A stretch of DNA of 64,000 nt, taken from contig NZ_PYCN01000003.1 in NCBI RefSeq assembly GCF_003062295.1, positions 620,001-684,000 of the forward strand. The letters run 5' to 3'. The position numbers were made by a program, and so were the translations under genes. This DNA is from Bradyrhizobium algeriense. Lineage in GTDB: Bacteria; Pseudomonadota; Alphaproteobacteria; Rhizobiales; Xanthobacteraceae. The first letter of the stretch is position 1, and the number at the start of each line of letters is the position of its first letter. Of the stretch, positions 1 to 9,064 are shown piece by piece. Under the pieces are notes generated by a model that ran no database searches, was not told where the DNA came from, and saw only the letters and a program-made list of their open reading frames with translations.

Positions 1-468
1 TGGGGGCTGGCGTTCGGCCTGGTCGCGGCCCTGGCGTCCTATATCCTGATCTATCACACCGTGTTCGGCTTCGCCGCGCGGGTCGCCGGCGGCAACATCC
101 GTGCGGCCAAAATTGTCGGCCTCGGCGTCAGCAAACTGATCCTGACGATTTGCTTCCTTGCAGGCGGCGCGGCCGGCCTAGCGGGCATGATCGAGGTCGC
201 GGCCGTGCAGGGCCGTACCAACGCCAACCTCGCCGCGGGCTATGGCTTCACCGGCATCCTCGTCGCTTTTCTGGCGCGGCAAAATCCGCTGGCCGTCATT
301 CCCGTCGCGATCCTGCTCGGCGGGATCAGCGCCAGCGGTGGGCTGCTGCAACGGCGACTGGGCCTACCGGACGCCTCCGTGCTGGTGCTGCAGGGGATCA
401 TCTTCGTCTTTGTCCTGGCCAGCGACGCGCTGTACGGGCGGATCGGCTTCCTGAAAGGAAAACCTTGA
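1..468 (+). CDS. BMP/nucleoside-type ABC transporter permease (partial, 5' end missing)
   Basis: The frame is open at the left edge, so only the last 155 residues are visible; the start lies outside the window. The protein is a polytopic inner-membrane permease of the BPD_transp_2 family (nucleoside/BMP-type importers such as NupP). Visible family marks are a cytoplasmic loop with GGNIRAAKIVGLGVSK, then AGGAAGLAGMIEV and GYGFTGILVAFLARQNP. The same blocks recur in the permease at 13859-14950, so the two are paralogues. The stop is one base from the next permease start, so the two are co-translated and probably form a heterodimer. The cargo is not shown by the sequence; the biuret hydrolase two genes downstream suggests a nitrogen-rich heterocycle or ureide rather than a nucleoside. 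Confidence 0.9.
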   Translation, partial: WGLAFGLVAALASYILIYHTVFGFAARVAGGNIRAAKIVGLGVSKLILTICFLAGGAAGLAGMIEVAAVQGRTNANLAAGYGFTGILVAFLARQNPLAVIPVAILLGGISASGGLLQRRLGLPDASVLVLQGIIFVFVLASDALYGRIGFLKGKP

Positions 469-469
469 T

Positions 470-1396
470 ATGGCGGACGGATCGATCGGACTCTGGACCG
501 TTCCCCTGGCCGTGTTCGGCGGCGCCATCCGCGTCTCGACGCCATTTTTGTTCGTCAGCCTGGGCGAATGCATCACCGAGCGCTCGGGGCGCATCAATCT
601 CGGCCTTGAAGGCACGCTGATCATGGGTGCGATGAGCGCCTATGGCATCTCCTATCTCTCGGGTTCGCCCTGGCTTGGCGTGCTGGCGGCCGGCATCACG
701 GGTGCCCTGCTCGGCGCGCTTCATGCCGGCATTTGCTCGCTGCCGCGGGTGAACGACATTGCCGTCGGCATCGCGCTGATGCTGTTCGGAACAGGCCTGG
801 CGTTCTATCTCGGCAAACCGCTGATCGAACCGACCGCGGCGCGCCTGCCGGCGATTGATTTCGGCTGGTGGAGCGACATCCCCCAGGTGCGGGCGGCGCT
901 CCGGATCAATGTGCTGTTCCTGATCGGGGTGGCGATCGCGCCGATTTTGTTTTGGGCGTTTCGAACCACGCGCTGGGGTCTGTTGATCCGGACCGCGGGC
1001 GAAAGTTCGGATGCCGCACGCGCGATGGGTTATTCCGTGCTCTGGATCCGGTTGCGCGCCACCATGGTCGGCGGCTTTCTCGCCGGGATTGGCGGCTCGT
1101 TCCTGTCGCTGTTTTATCCCGGCAGCTGGAACGAGGGCCTCTCCTCAGGTCAGGGCATCACGGCGGTGGCGCTGGTGATCTTCGCCCGCTGGGACCCGAT
1201 GCTGTGCCTGTGGGCCTCATTGGCCTTTGGCGGAGCGGCGGCACTGGGACCGGCGCTGCAATCGGTCGGCGTAACCTCCGGCTATCATCTGTTCAACGCC
1301 GCGCCGTACATCCTGACGCTCGCGATCATGATCATCACCTGTTCGCCGAAGCGCACGTTGACCGGCGCGCCGGCCGAATTGTCCATCACCCGATAA
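470..1396 (+). CDS. BMP/nucleoside-type ABC transporter permease, second subunit
   Basis: This 308-residue integral membrane protein is full length for the second permease of nucleoside/BMP-type importers (NupQ/YufQ-like). The N-terminal block [14 protein letters not shown] is the family hallmark. It is followed by alternating hydrophobic helices, a cytoplasmic loop ([17 protein letters not shown]) and a final [19 protein letters not shown] segment. The ATG lies one base after the upstream permease stop. Its closest relative in the window is the permease at 14937-15854, which has [13 protein letters not shown] at the same place. It should pair with the partial permease before it and be energised by the ATPase at 2090-3622. 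Confidence 0.92.
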   Translation: MADGSIGLWTVPLAVFGGAIRVSTPFLFVSLGECITERSGRINLGLEGTLIMGAMSAYGISYLSGSPWLGVLAAGITGALLGALHAGICSLPRVNDIAVGIALMLFGTGLAFYLGKPLIEPTAARLPAIDFGWWSDIPQVRAALRINVLFLIGVAIAPILFWAFRTTRWGLLIRTAGESSDAARAMGYSVLWIRLRATMVGGFLAGIGGSFLSLFYPGSWNEGLSSGQGITAVALVIFARWDPMLCLWASLAFGGAAALGPALQSVGVTSGYHLFNAAPYILTLAIMIITCSPKRTLTGAPAELSITR

Positions 1397-1409
1397 GCGA
1401 GAGCAAGCC

Positions 1410-2093
1410 ATGGCCGAGCGCTACATCAAATCCGAACCCTATGCGTGGCCCTATAATGGCGATCTGCGCCCGCAAAACACCGCGCTCATCATCATCGACA
1501 TGCAGACCGATTTCTGCGGCGTCGGCGGCTATGTCGACAAGATGGGATACGACCTATCGCTGACCCGCGCGCCGATCGAGCCGATCAAGAAGCTGCTCGC
1601 GGTGATGCGCGGGCAAGGTTTTCACATCATCCACACCCGCGAGGGACACCGTCCTGATCTCACCGACCTGCCGGCCAACAAGCAGTGGCGCTCTCGGCAG
1701 ATCGGGGCCGGGATCGGCGACCCCGGCCCGTGCGGCCGCGTGCTGGTGCGCGGCGAGCCCGGCTGGGAGATCATTTCTGACCTGGCGCCGCTGCCGGGTG
1801 AGCCCATCATCGACAAGCCCGGCAAGGGATCGTTCTGCGCCACCGACCTCGAGCTGATGCTGCGGCTGCGCGGCATCGAGAACATCGTGCTGACCGGCAT
1901 CACCACCGACGTCTGCGTCCACACCACGATGCGGGAGGCCAATGATCGCGGCTTCGAATGCGTCCTGATCGAGGATTGCTGTGCCGCGACCGACAAGAGC
2001 AACCACGACCACGCGCTGAAAATGGTCAAGATGCAGGGCGGCGTGTTCGGTGCGGTCGCGACTTCGACGGCGCTGATCGGAGCGCTGTCATGA
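1410..2093 (+). CDS. biuH: Biuret hydrolase (isochorismatase-like cysteine hydrolase)
   Basis: This 227-residue cysteine hydrolase most likely hydrolyses biuret to allophanate and ammonia. The triad is visible: Asp30 in [11 protein letters not shown], Lys136 in [14 protein letters not shown] and Cys169 in [11 protein letters not shown], with Gln209 in [11 protein letters not shown]. As I remember it, Rhizobium biuret hydrolase uses Asp36, Lys142, Cys175 and Gln215, a constant offset of six, and the [25 protein letters not shown] amino end also matches. Related enzymes (nicotinamidase, ureidoacrylate amidohydrolase, N-carbamoylsarcosine amidase) remain possible, but the cyanuric acid hydrolase nearby supports biuret. 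The gene sits between permease and ATPase genes, and its stop overlaps the ATPase start (ATGA), so it is translationally coupled to a transporter. Confidence 0.85.
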   Translation: MAERYIKSEPYAWPYNGDLRPQNTALIIIDMQTDFCGVGGYVDKMGYDLSLTRAPIEPIKKLLAVMRGQGFHIIHTREGHRPDLTDLPANKQWRSRQIGAGIGDPGPCGRVLVRGEPGWEIISDLAPLPGEPIIDKPGKGSFCATDLELMLRLRGIENIVLTGITTDVCVHTTMREANDRGFECVLIEDCCAATDKSNHDHALKMVKMQGGVFGAVATSTALIGALS

Positions 2094-3622
2094 TCATCGG
2101 CGAGACGCCGTTACCCAGCGGGGCGCTCGGCGTCGACGCCATCGCCATGACCATGCGGTTCGGCGACTTTGTCGCCCTCGATAACGTCGAACTCAAGGTG
2201 CGGCCGGGCTCGTTCCATGCGCTGCTCGGCGAGAACGGCGCCGGCAAGAGCACGCTGGTGAAATGCATCATGGGCTATTACCGCGCGACCAAAGGCGACG
2301 TACTGGTCGGCGGCCGCGAACAGGCGATCGCCAATCCCAAGGAAGCGCATGCGCTCGGGCTCGGCATGGTCTACCAGCACTTCACGCTGGTGCCGGCGAT
2401 GACGGTCGCCGAAAATCTGGTGCTGGCGCGCGACGACGTGCCGGCGGTCGTCGACTGGTCAAAGGAAAAGAAGGCGCTGGAAGCGTTTTTGGCGCGGATG
2501 CCGTTCAAGGTGCCGCTCAACGCAAAGGTGTCCGACATCTCGGCTGGTGAGCGCCAAAAGTGCGAGATCCTCAAGCAGCTCTACCTGAAGCGGCGCTTTC
2601 TCATCCTGGACGAGCCGACCTCCGTGCTGACGCCGGGCGAGGCCGACGAGGTGCTGGGCATGCTACGCGCCATGGTCGTGGCGGGCGACTTGACCATCCT
2701 GATGATCACGCACAAATTCCGTGAGGTGATGGCGTTTGCCGACGACGTGACGATCCTGCGCCGGGGCAAACTGGCTGGACACGGCAAGGTCGCCGAACTC
2801 ACGCCTGACGACATGGCTCGCACCATGATCGGCGCTGAACAGTTGACGGTCCAGCCGCCACGGGTTGGCGAAGTCGGGGAAGCCCGGCTTGAACTCAGCA
2901 ACCTCACCGCGCTCGACGATGCCGGGGCCATCGCCGTCCGCGGCGTATCGCTTACCGTGCGCGGCGGCGAGATCGTCGGCATTGCGGGCGTCTCCGGCAA
3001 CGGCCAGCGGCAGCTTGTCGAAGTTTTGGCCGGCCAGCGCGAGGCCGAAAGCGGCGAGGTCCGCGTCCGCGGCGATCTCTATCATGCACGCCGCGAAGAG
3101 ATGCGCCGGCACAAGATGTCGCTGCTTCCCGAGGAGCCCTTGAAGAACGCCTGCGTCGGCGGCATGAGCGTCGCCGACAACATCGCGTTCCGTGAATTCG
3201 ACCGTGCGCCATTTGCCAAAAGCGGCTGGTGGCTGAACCGGTCAGCCTTCCGCAAGGATGCCGAGCGCAAGATCGGGCTGTACAAGATCAAGACCCGCAC
3301 GCCGGACACGCCAATCTCGGCACTCTCGGGCGGCAATGTGCAGCGCGCGGTATTGGCGCGCGAACTCGGCGGCGAGGTCGAGGTGCTGATCGCCGCCAAT
3401 CCCTGCTTCGGGCTCGATTTCGCCGCCGTCGCCCAGATCCACGCCGAGATCATGGCTGCCCGCAATCGCGGCGCCGCGGTGTTTTTGGTCAGCGAGGATC
3501 TCGACGAACTGCTCGAATTGTCGGATCGTCTGGTCGTGATGTTCCACGGTGAATTTGTCCACGAGGCCCGCGCCAGCGAAGCCAATCTCACCGAAATCGG
3601 GCGACACATGGCGGGCCACTGA
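2090..3622 (+). CDS. BMP/nucleoside-type ABC transporter ATP-binding protein (tandem NBDs)
   Basis: This 510-residue cytoplasmic ATPase has two fused nucleotide-binding domains, as in RbsA and NupO-type importers. Domain 1 has an intact Walker A (GENGAGKST, residues 47-55), a signature SAGERQK and Walker [12 protein letters not shown]. Domain 2 has the degenerate P-loop [10 protein letters not shown] and signature LSGGNVQR, which is normal for this subfamily, where one site is weak. I chose the ATG at 2090 because it overlaps the biuret hydrolase stop (ATGA) and leaves a normal N-terminus; the open frame runs further upstream only through the hydrolase gene. It energises the two permeases upstream. 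No binding-protein gene for this system is in the window; it may lie left of base 1. Confidence 0.92.
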   Translation: MIIGETPLPSGALGVDAIAMTMRFGDFVALDNVELKVRPGSFHALLGENGAGKSTLVKCIMGYYRATKGDVLVGGREQAIANPKEAHALGLGMVYQHFTLVPAMTVAENLVLARDDVPAVVDWSKEKKALEAFLARMPFKVPLNAKVSDISAGERQKCEILKQLYLKRRFLILDEPTSVLTPGEADEVLGMLRAMVVAGDLTILMITHKFREVMAFADDVTILRRGKLAGHGKVAELTPDDMARTMIGAEQLTVQPPRVGEVGEARLELSNLTALDDAGAIAVRGVSLTVRGGEIVGIAGVSGNGQRQLVEVLAGQREAESGEVRVRGDLYHARREEMRRHKMSLLPEEPLKNACVGGMSVADNIAFREFDRAPFAKSGWWLNRSAFRKDAERKIGLYKIKTRTPDTPISALSGGNVQRAVLARELGGEVEVLIAANPCFGLDFAAVAQIHAEIMAARNRGAAVFLVSEDLDELLELSDRLVVMFHGEFVHEARASEANLTEIGRHMAGH

Positions 3623-3657
3623 CGGTCAGGGCCGATGGTCAATTACAAAGCGATCCT

Positions 3658-4293
3658 ATGACATCCAAAACCGTAAATCGCATCAGCCATCCCCTGGTCC
3701 AGCACAAGCTCTCGCTGATGCGCGACAAGGATCTCTCGACCAAGGGCTTTCGCGAGCTTCTGAACGAGATAGGCATGCTCCTCTGCTATGAGGTCACCCG
3801 GGAATTGCCTTTGGAAATGGTCGACATCGATACGCCGCTCGCTGCAATGAAGGCGCCAAAAATCGCGGGCAAGAAACTCACACTCGCTCCGATATTGCGG
3901 GCGGGTGTCGGATTTCTCGACGGCATGCTGGCGCTCGTTCCGTCAGCGCGCGTCGCGCATATCGGCCTCTACCGGAATCCGGAAACTCTTCAAGCTGTGG
4001 AATACTTCTTCAAGGCGCCACAGGATCTGTCAGATCGCATCGTGATTCTATTGGATCCAATGCTGGCGACGGGAAATTCAGCTTGCGCCGCGGTCAGCCT
4101 GCTCAAATCGCGAGGTGCCCGAGACATCAGGTTCGTCTGCTTGCTCGCGGCCCCCGAAGGGATTGCCCGATTTCAGACTGAGTGTCCTGACGTCCCGATC
4201 TGGACCGCTGCTGTCGACGAGAGGCTGAATGATCACGGCTATATCGTGCCCGGCTTGGGCGATGCCGGAGACAGAATGTTCGGCACCAAGTAA
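3658..4293 (+). CDS. upp: Uracil phosphoribosyltransferase
   Basis: This 211-residue protein matches UPRT along its whole length and would make UMP from uracil and PRPP. It has the N-terminal [19 protein letters not shown], the [16 protein letters not shown] block, the PRPP loop [13 protein letters not shown] and the uracil-binding tail [18 protein letters not shown]. The aspartate of DPMLATG is present, so catalysis is plausible; the usual second glycine of the loop is Asn. It follows the transporter ATPase by 35 bases on the same strand and ends 89 bases from the convergent cyanuric acid hydrolase. A second, more divergent UPRT lies at 61582-62211. A salvage role for an imported uracil-like ring fits the context, but the link to biuret chemistry is unexplained. 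Confidence 0.93.
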   Translation: MTSKTVNRISHPLVQHKLSLMRDKDLSTKGFRELLNEIGMLLCYEVTRELPLEMVDIDTPLAAMKAPKIAGKKLTLAPILRAGVGFLDGMLALVPSARVAHIGLYRNPETLQAVEYFFKAPQDLSDRIVILLDPMLATGNSACAAVSLLKSRGARDIRFVCLLAAPEGIARFQTECPDVPIWTAAVDERLNDHGYIVPGLGDAGDRMFGTK

Positions 4294-4382
4294 GCGTGCG
4301 CGGCGTTGCTTTTGCCCTGCAGCAGCAATAAGACGAAATTGACCGCTCCTTACTGCAAGAGAAGCCCAATACTCAGTCGGAA

Positions 4383-5510
4383 TTATTTTGGTGATAGCCG
4401 GGCGATTGCGGCTACGGGTCCGCCGCCAGGCGGGCCCTGATGTTCGGCCCCGCCAGAAACATAGACGGCGCCGGTTCCCGACAAGCCGCTGATCAATCCG
4501 CCGACAGCAGCGCGGGCGTGCCGGGTTGAGCTGATGTCCGTATCCTCAAGCATGATGTGACGAAATCCGCGGATGCTACCGTTTGGCGAGGCTTCCGCCT
4601 TGGCGAAGATGTTGACAAGTTGGCGGCTCGCCATCGGCGGCCCGGACCCGTCTTCGATGTGCAGTCCCACGCTTTTCAACGCCTTGATCACGGCTGTGGA
4701 ATCAATTGCGTCGCGCATCACGGCGTGTCCGATCTCGAACGGGGCGGCCGACGATGTCGAATTGCCCAGGACAATGACCACATTGTGCATCAGCTCGATG
4801 CCGGCCGACGTGGACGCTACGGACGAAAACAGATCGAACCGCCGAAGGACATGCTCGTCGTCAATCTCGCCCTCGATCTCGCCAAGGGCGAACGCTACTC
4901 CCAGCGCCGATGCCCCGCGCGAATACGCCATCGAACCGTATGCACTGTTTGTAACGGTCTTGTTCCCACGGGCAGCTGCCGCTTCGACGCGGTCGCTAGT
5001 CAAGAGCGGACACTTGATCTGCACAAAATGGACATCCTGCGGATCGACGATGGCAGCTTCGGCCATGGCCGCGGCCACCGCCCTTGCCGTTTCCCTGATC
5101 TGCACGCTGCGCCCGATCTCCTCGGGCAAAAAATCCCGCGTGTGCGCCATCCCAATGCTGAGGCGTTTTCCGGAAATGTCTGGGGAAACGCGATTTGCAA
5201 CGCTCTCACGCGTGAAGACGGTGATATGCGGACTAAGCACGCCTTCCGTACCACCCGACATCACGAACGCGATCCGCTGCTCCACGCGGTGCGGTGGCAG
5301 ATCAATAAAGGGCGCCAGGGCAGCGCTGAGCGCGGAAACGGCGTATTCCCGCGTGAAATCGTTGACGCCGCCATTGCCTTCGGTTTTTCCCAGTATCGCG
5401 ACGATCGACTTTGGATCGATCTTGCCTTGCTCGATCAAGCCCAGCAGGCCGGAGACATCACCGGGGCCTTTGGTGGCAATGCGAACGACGTTGACCGATG
5501 TTGTGCGCAT
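4383..5510 (-). CDS. atzD: Cyanuric acid hydrolase (AtzD/TrzD ring-opening amidohydrolase)
   Basis: This 375-residue enzyme belongs to the cyanuric acid hydrolase/barbiturase family, which opens cyanuric acid to carboxybiuret (then biuret and CO2). Starting at the ATG at 5508-5510, preceded by GGGGAAG, puts Lys at 42 (GKTEGNGG) and Ser at 85 (MSGGTEGVLSPH), matching the family's Lys/Ser pair; a further-upstream ATG lacks a ribosome site. The other two repeats carry VQIKCPLL and FAKAEAS lysines and the VYVSGGAEHQGPPGGGP serine. MAYSRGASALG and SSTRHARA resemble AtzD rather than barbiturase as I recall them, favouring cyanuric acid. Biuret hydrolase at 1410-2093 would take the product. The gene converges on the upp operon. 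Barbiturase activity is the main alternative. Confidence 0.85.
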   Translation of the reverse strand: MRTTSVNVVRIATKGPGDVSGLLGLIEQGKIDPKSIVAILGKTEGNGGVNDFTREYAVSALSAALAPFIDLPPHRVEQRIAFVMSGGTEGVLSPHITVFTRESVANRVSPDISGKRLSIGMAHTRDFLPEEIGRSVQIRETARAVAAAMAEAAIVDPQDVHFVQIKCPLLTSDRVEAAAARGNKTVTNSAYGSMAYSRGASALGVAFALGEIEGEIDDEHVLRRFDLFSSVASTSAGIELMHNVVIVLGNSTSSAAPFEIGHAVMRDAIDSTAVIKALKSVGLHIEDGSGPPMASRQLVNIFAKAEASPNGSIRGFRHIMLEDTDISSTRHARAAVGGLISGLSGTGAVYVSGGAEHQGPPGGGPVAAIARLSPK

Positions 5511-5677
5511 GCTCTTCCCCTTGGGCATCTTCGGGCCGGCGAAAAGATATGGCAAGCCGTAACGGCTACCGGCGCCTCCAATTGATCCCTCTTCCTCCCT
5601 GACTCGGACTAGGGAAACGCGGTCGCCTTCATGAACATTCCCGATTGCCCACTTTTTGTCTCATCTGTCGCAATTTT

Positions 5678-5692
5678 TGGCACATCTGTTGC
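5678..5692 (+). promoter_or_regulatory. Sigma-54-type (RpoN) promoter
   Basis: TGGCACATCTGTTGC matches the RpoN consensus TGGCAC-N5-TTGC at every defined position, with the required GG-N10-GC spacing. Transcription would begin near 5704 and run into the ABC operon starting at 5764. A degenerate copy, TGTCTCATCTGTCGC, lies exactly 21 bases upstream (5657-5671). RpoN promoters need an enhancer-binding activator such as NtrC; I cannot point to a confident activator site. Confidence 0.8.
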
Positions 5693-5763
5693 ATCCAATT
5701 CCGGATAGCGTTCCCGGCGCCAAGGTCGCCGGGTCCTGGGCAAGACAGTGCGGAATGGTGCGG

Positions 5764-6798
5764 ATGACGACCACGGCAGCGCTCGAACTGGTGCAATTGA
5801 CGAAGAAGTACGGCGGCGTCACCGCCGTTGACGCCATCAACCTCAAGATTCCCGCCGGCTCCTATTGTTGCCTGCTTGGGCCGTCCGGCTGCGGCAAGAC
5901 ATCCACCTTGCGCATGGTGGCTGGCCATGAATCGGCGACTTCAGGCGACATCCTTGTCGGGCCGAAGAATGTGACGGATCTGCCGCCTGCCGGCCGAAGC
6001 ACGGCGATGATGTTCCAGTCCTATGCCCTGTTCCCGCATCTCTCCGTCATCGACAACGTTGCCTTTGCCTTGAAGATGAAAGGCGTTGCCAAGGCGGAGC
6101 GCCATGCCGAAGCAAAAAAGTTGCTGGAACTCGTCGATATGCAGGCCTATGCGGCGAGGCTGCCGGCGCAGCTTTCCGGGGGCCAGCAGCAGCGCGTGGC
6201 GCTGGCGCGCGCGCTGATTACCTCGCCTCAGATCCTGCTGCTGGACGAGCCGCTTTCGGCGCTCGATCCGTTTTTGCGGCTGCGGATGCGAACTGAACTG
6301 AAAAAGCTGCAGCGCGAACTTGGAATTTCCTTCATTCATGTGACGCACGGTCAGGACGAGGCGATGGCGCTCGCCGATATCGTGGTTCTGATGAATGGCG
6401 GCCGGATCGAGCAGCAGGGTTCGCCGCGTGAAATATTCAACCACCCCCGGACCGAGTTCACGGCGAAATTCATCGGCAGCCACAACGTCATCGCCATCGG
6501 CAACGAAACTTTTGCGGTTCGCGAAGATCGCCTCAAGCTGAGAAGACCGGGCGGAGCCTTCGACGGTCCGTCGATCGCTGGCACCGTCAGCGAGGTCGAA
6601 TACCAGGGGACCTATATCCGTATCGCGATTGCCGCCGAAGGCGGAACCGATATCTCGGTCCAACTCAACGAAGATCAATTCGACGCGGCCAACTACGCCG
6701 TCGGTGAGCGTGTTCTCGCCACCTGGGACCCGGCGCAGGCAAGTCCATTGATGACCAGTCGTTCTGTAACCGTCCCGCCGCCCGATAAGGCGGCTTGA
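5764..6798 (+). CDS. PotA-like ABC transporter ATP-binding protein
   Basis: This roughly 344-residue ATPase is of the spermidine/putrescine (PotA) family. It has Walker A GPSGCGKTST, Q-loop MMFQSYALFP, signature LSGGQQQRVALARAL, Walker B ILLLDEPLSALDP and switch His in IHVTHGQDEAMALAD, then a C-terminal TOBE-like region (about residues 240-344). I chose the ATG at 5764 because GCGGAA sits about nine bases upstream; an ATG at 5755 is the alternative. It is first in a +strand operon (ATPase, binding protein, two permeases, deaminase) downstream of the sigma-54-type promoter. It is a paralogue of 28922-30028. The substrate is unknown; PotA-like resemblance does not prove a polyamine. Confidence 0.92.
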   Translation: MTTTAALELVQLTKKYGGVTAVDAINLKIPAGSYCCLLGPSGCGKTSTLRMVAGHESATSGDILVGPKNVTDLPPAGRSTAMMFQSYALFPHLSVIDNVAFALKMKGVAKAERHAEAKKLLELVDMQAYAARLPAQLSGGQQQRVALARALITSPQILLLDEPLSALDPFLRLRMRTELKKLQRELGISFIHVTHGQDEAMALADIVVLMNGGRIEQQGSPREIFNHPRTEFTAKFIGSHNVIAIGNETFAVREDRLKLRRPGGAFDGPSIAGTVSEVEYQGTYIRIAIAAEGGTDISVQLNEDQFDAANYAVGERVLATWDPAQASPLMTSRSVTVPPPDKAA

Positions 6799-6816
6799 CA
6801 TCTTAGGGAGATGATC

Positions 6817-8109
6817 ATGAGCATATCTTCGAAATTCAATCGTGGCGTCAGCCGTCGCGCCGTGCTGAAGGGCGCGGCCGGTGCGGTGGGCTTGGCGGCA
6901 GGTTCGGGCGCCATCACCGGATTTCCTTATGTCCACTCGGCCGACCCGAAAGTGTTGCGTTACCTCGGGACCGCGGTGAACGCGGGAGACGAGATATCGA
7001 AGAAATGCCTGGCAGATACCGGCATCAAAATTGAGTACATCACCGTAACGACCGACGATGTGACCAAGCGTGTCATCACCCAGCCGAACTCGTTCGATGT
7101 GCTCGATACGGAATATTTCTCGCTGAAGAAGCTGGTGCCGTCGGGCAATATTTTCGCGCTCGATGCCAAGAAGATCAAGCAATTCGACAACATCACGCCG
7201 GTGTTCACCAAGGGTCAGTTGCCCAACGGCAAGAAGATCGGCGACCAGGGCACCGCGCCGTGGAAGGTGCTTTACCTCGAGGGAGCCAATTCCAAGAAAT
7301 TCTCGACAACACCCACCGAATTCGTGACGCTGATCCCGACGGTCTACAATGCCGATACGCTCGGCATCCGGCCGGATCTGATCAAGCGGCCGATTTCATC
7401 CTGGAGCGAACTGCTCAATCCCGAATTCAAGGGCAAGGCGTCAATCCTCAACATCCCGTCGATCGGCATCATGGATGCAGCGATGGTGGTGGAGGCCACC
7501 GGCCAGCACAAGTATGCCGACAAGGGCAACATGACCAAGGCCGAGATCGATCTGACGATGAAGATCATGACCGAGGCAAAGAAGGCCGGTCAGTTCCGCG
7601 CCTTCTGGAAGGATTTCAACGAGTCCGTCAACCTGATGGCCGCAGGTGAAACCGTCATTCAGTCGATGTGGTCTCCCGCGGTCACCAAGGTGCGCTCGAT
7701 GGGAATCGCCTGCACGTTCCAACCGCTCAAGGAAGGCTATCGCTCGTGGGCGTCAGGGTTCTGCGTGTCGAAGGCGGTCTCGGGACCGAAGCTCGACTGG
7801 GCCTATGAATTCGTGAACTGGTATCTATCGGGATGGGCTGGCGCCTATCTCAATCGCCAGGGCTATTATTCGGCCGTTCTGTCCACCGCCAAGGCCAACA
7901 TGACGGCGGACGAATGGGGCTACTGGATGGAGGGCAAGGCGGCTGTCGGCGATATCAAGGCGCCCGACGGCACCATCCTGGAGAAAGCCGGCTCCAAGCG
8001 TGACGGAGGCTCCTACGACGACCGCATGGGCGGCGTCGCCTGCTGGAACGCCGTCATGGACGAGAACGATTACATGGTGCGCAAGTGGAACGAATTCATC
8101 GCCGCTTGA
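6817..8109 (+). CDS. PotD-like extracellular solute-binding protein, Tat-exported
   Basis: This 430-residue periplasmic binding protein captures the substrate for the adjacent permeases. The N-terminus carries a twin-arginine-type signal (SRRAVLKGAAGAVGLAAG, about residues 12-29), implying folded export. The ATG at 6817 is preferred over 6811 because AGGGAG then sits at proper spacing. Domain blocks include LIPTVYNADTLGIRPDL, ILNIPSIGIMDAAMV and IQSMWSPAVTKVRSMG. The binding protein at 31881-33227 shares these blocks (ILDVPAIGIMDAAL, IQSMWSPAVAAVRV), so the whole transporter is duplicated in the window. A stable hairpin follows the gene (8124-8147). Substrate class is inferred only from the PotD-like family; it could be any small nitrogen compound. 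Confidence 0.9.
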   Translation: MSISSKFNRGVSRRAVLKGAAGAVGLAAGSGAITGFPYVHSADPKVLRYLGTAVNAGDEISKKCLADTGIKIEYITVTTDDVTKRVITQPNSFDVLDTEYFSLKKLVPSGNIFALDAKKIKQFDNITPVFTKGQLPNGKKIGDQGTAPWKVLYLEGANSKKFSTTPTEFVTLIPTVYNADTLGIRPDLIKRPISSWSELLNPEFKGKASILNIPSIGIMDAAMVVEATGQHKYADKGNMTKAEIDLTMKIMTEAKKAGQFRAFWKDFNESVNLMAAGETVIQSMWSPAVTKVRSMGIACTFQPLKEGYRSWASGFCVSKAVSGPKLDWAYEFVNWYLSGWAGAYLNRQGYYSAVLSTAKANMTADEWGYWMEGKAAVGDIKAPDGTILEKAGSKRDGGSYDDRMGGVACWNAVMDENDYMVRKWNEFIAA

Positions 8110-8123
8110 TGCCGCGCCGGGAG

Positions 8124-8147
8124 TTGCCGGGCCAACGCGCCCGGCAA
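8124..8147 (+). other. Intercistronic hairpin after binding-protein gene
   Basis: Arms TTGCCGGG (8124-8131) and CCCGGCAA (8140-8147) are a perfect 8-bp inverted repeat with an 8-base loop, lying between the binding-protein stop and the permease start. No U-tract follows, so full termination is unlikely. Such hairpins commonly protect the upstream message and raise binding-protein yield; that role is inferred. Confidence 0.6.
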
Positions 8148-8181
8148 GACCCGCTCCGGTTTGATTGAGATCGGCCTCCAA

Positions 8182-9063
8182 ATGCTTCAAGACCGCAAAT
8201 CCTTTGTCGCGTGGCTTCAAGCCGCGCCGATGATGCTGATCTTCGCGCTGTTTTTTATGTTGCCGCTGGTGCTTGTGACGATCGTCAGTGCGTGGGACTA
8301 TAATGAATACGAAATGCTCCCCGCCTTCAGTCTCCGCGGTTACACCGATACGTTCGAAGGGTGCATCGCCGAACTGCCCGGCCTATGCACGATCCTGAAA
8401 ACCTACCTGAAGACCCTGAAACTGTGCCTGCTGACCTGGGTTCTGACGCTGCTGATCGGATTCACGGTTGCCTATTTTCTCGCGTTCCACGTCCGATCCA
8501 AAACCTGGCAGATCGTACTCTCCCTGCTTTGCACGATTCCGTTCTGGACCTCGAATGTGATCCGCATGATCGCGTGGATTCCACTTCTTGGCCGCAATGG
8601 ACTGGTGAACAAGGGGCTCCAGGGCTCGGGTTTGATCCAGCAGCCGCTGGAATGGCTACTGTTCTCCGAGTTCTCTGTCGTGCTGGCCCTCGTCCACCTC
8701 TTCACATTCTTCATGGTGGTGCCGATCTTCAATTCGATGATCCGGATCGACAAGCGGTTGATCGAGGCCGCCTATGATGCTGGAGCTACCGGGTGGCAGA
8801 CCCTCGTGAATATCATCATTCCCTTGGCAAAACCGGGGATCGTGATCGGCTCGATTTTCGTGATCACGATCGTTATGGGTGATTTTGTCACGATCGGCGT
8901 GATGGGCGGCCAGCAGATCGCTTCCGCGGGCAAGATCATCGAGGCGCGCCTCAATGCGTTGCAATTTCCCGCGGCCGCAGCCAACGCCGTCATCCTGCTC
9001 GGCATCACGATCATGATCATTTCGGCGCTGACGCGGATCGTCGATATCCGCAAGGAGCTGTGA
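8182..9063 (+). CDS. PotB-like ABC transporter permease
   Basis: This 293-residue inner-membrane permease is of the binding-protein-dependent PotB type. It has about six hydrophobic helices and the cytoplasmic EAA loop (EAAYDAGATGWQTLVNIIIP) that docks on the ATPase. The ATG at 8182 is preferred over the TTG at 8161, which lacks a ribosome site; with 8182 the N-terminus also aligns in length with the paralogue at 30929-31789. The block IPFWTSNVIRMIAWIPLLG is shared with that paralogue almost exactly. The stop is one base from the next permease start, so the two are co-translated and form a heterodimeric channel. Confidence 0.9.
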   Translation: MLQDRKSFVAWLQAAPMMLIFALFFMLPLVLVTIVSAWDYNEYEMLPAFSLRGYTDTFEGCIAELPGLCTILKTYLKTLKLCLLTWVLTLLIGFTVAYFLAFHVRSKTWQIVLSLLCTIPFWTSNVIRMIAWIPLLGRNGLVNKGLQGSGLIQQPLEWLLFSEFSVVLALVHLFTFFMVVPIFNSMIRIDKRLIEAAYDAGATGWQTLVNIIIPLAKPGIVIGSIFVITIVMGDFVTIGVMGGQQIASAGKIIEARLNALQFPAAAANAVILLGITIMIISALTRIVDIRKEL

Positions 9064-9064
9064 G

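Noticed and set aside
4383..5510. Barbiturase
   Set aside because: Same family, but SRGASALG and STRHARA resemble cyanuric acid hydrolases as I recall them and biuret hydrolase is nearby; kept as an alternative, not the call.
4557..5585. Long plus-strand open frames opposite the cyanuric acid hydrolase
   Set aside because: They are complements of a clear coding gene, with arginine- and alanine-rich sequence and no motifs.
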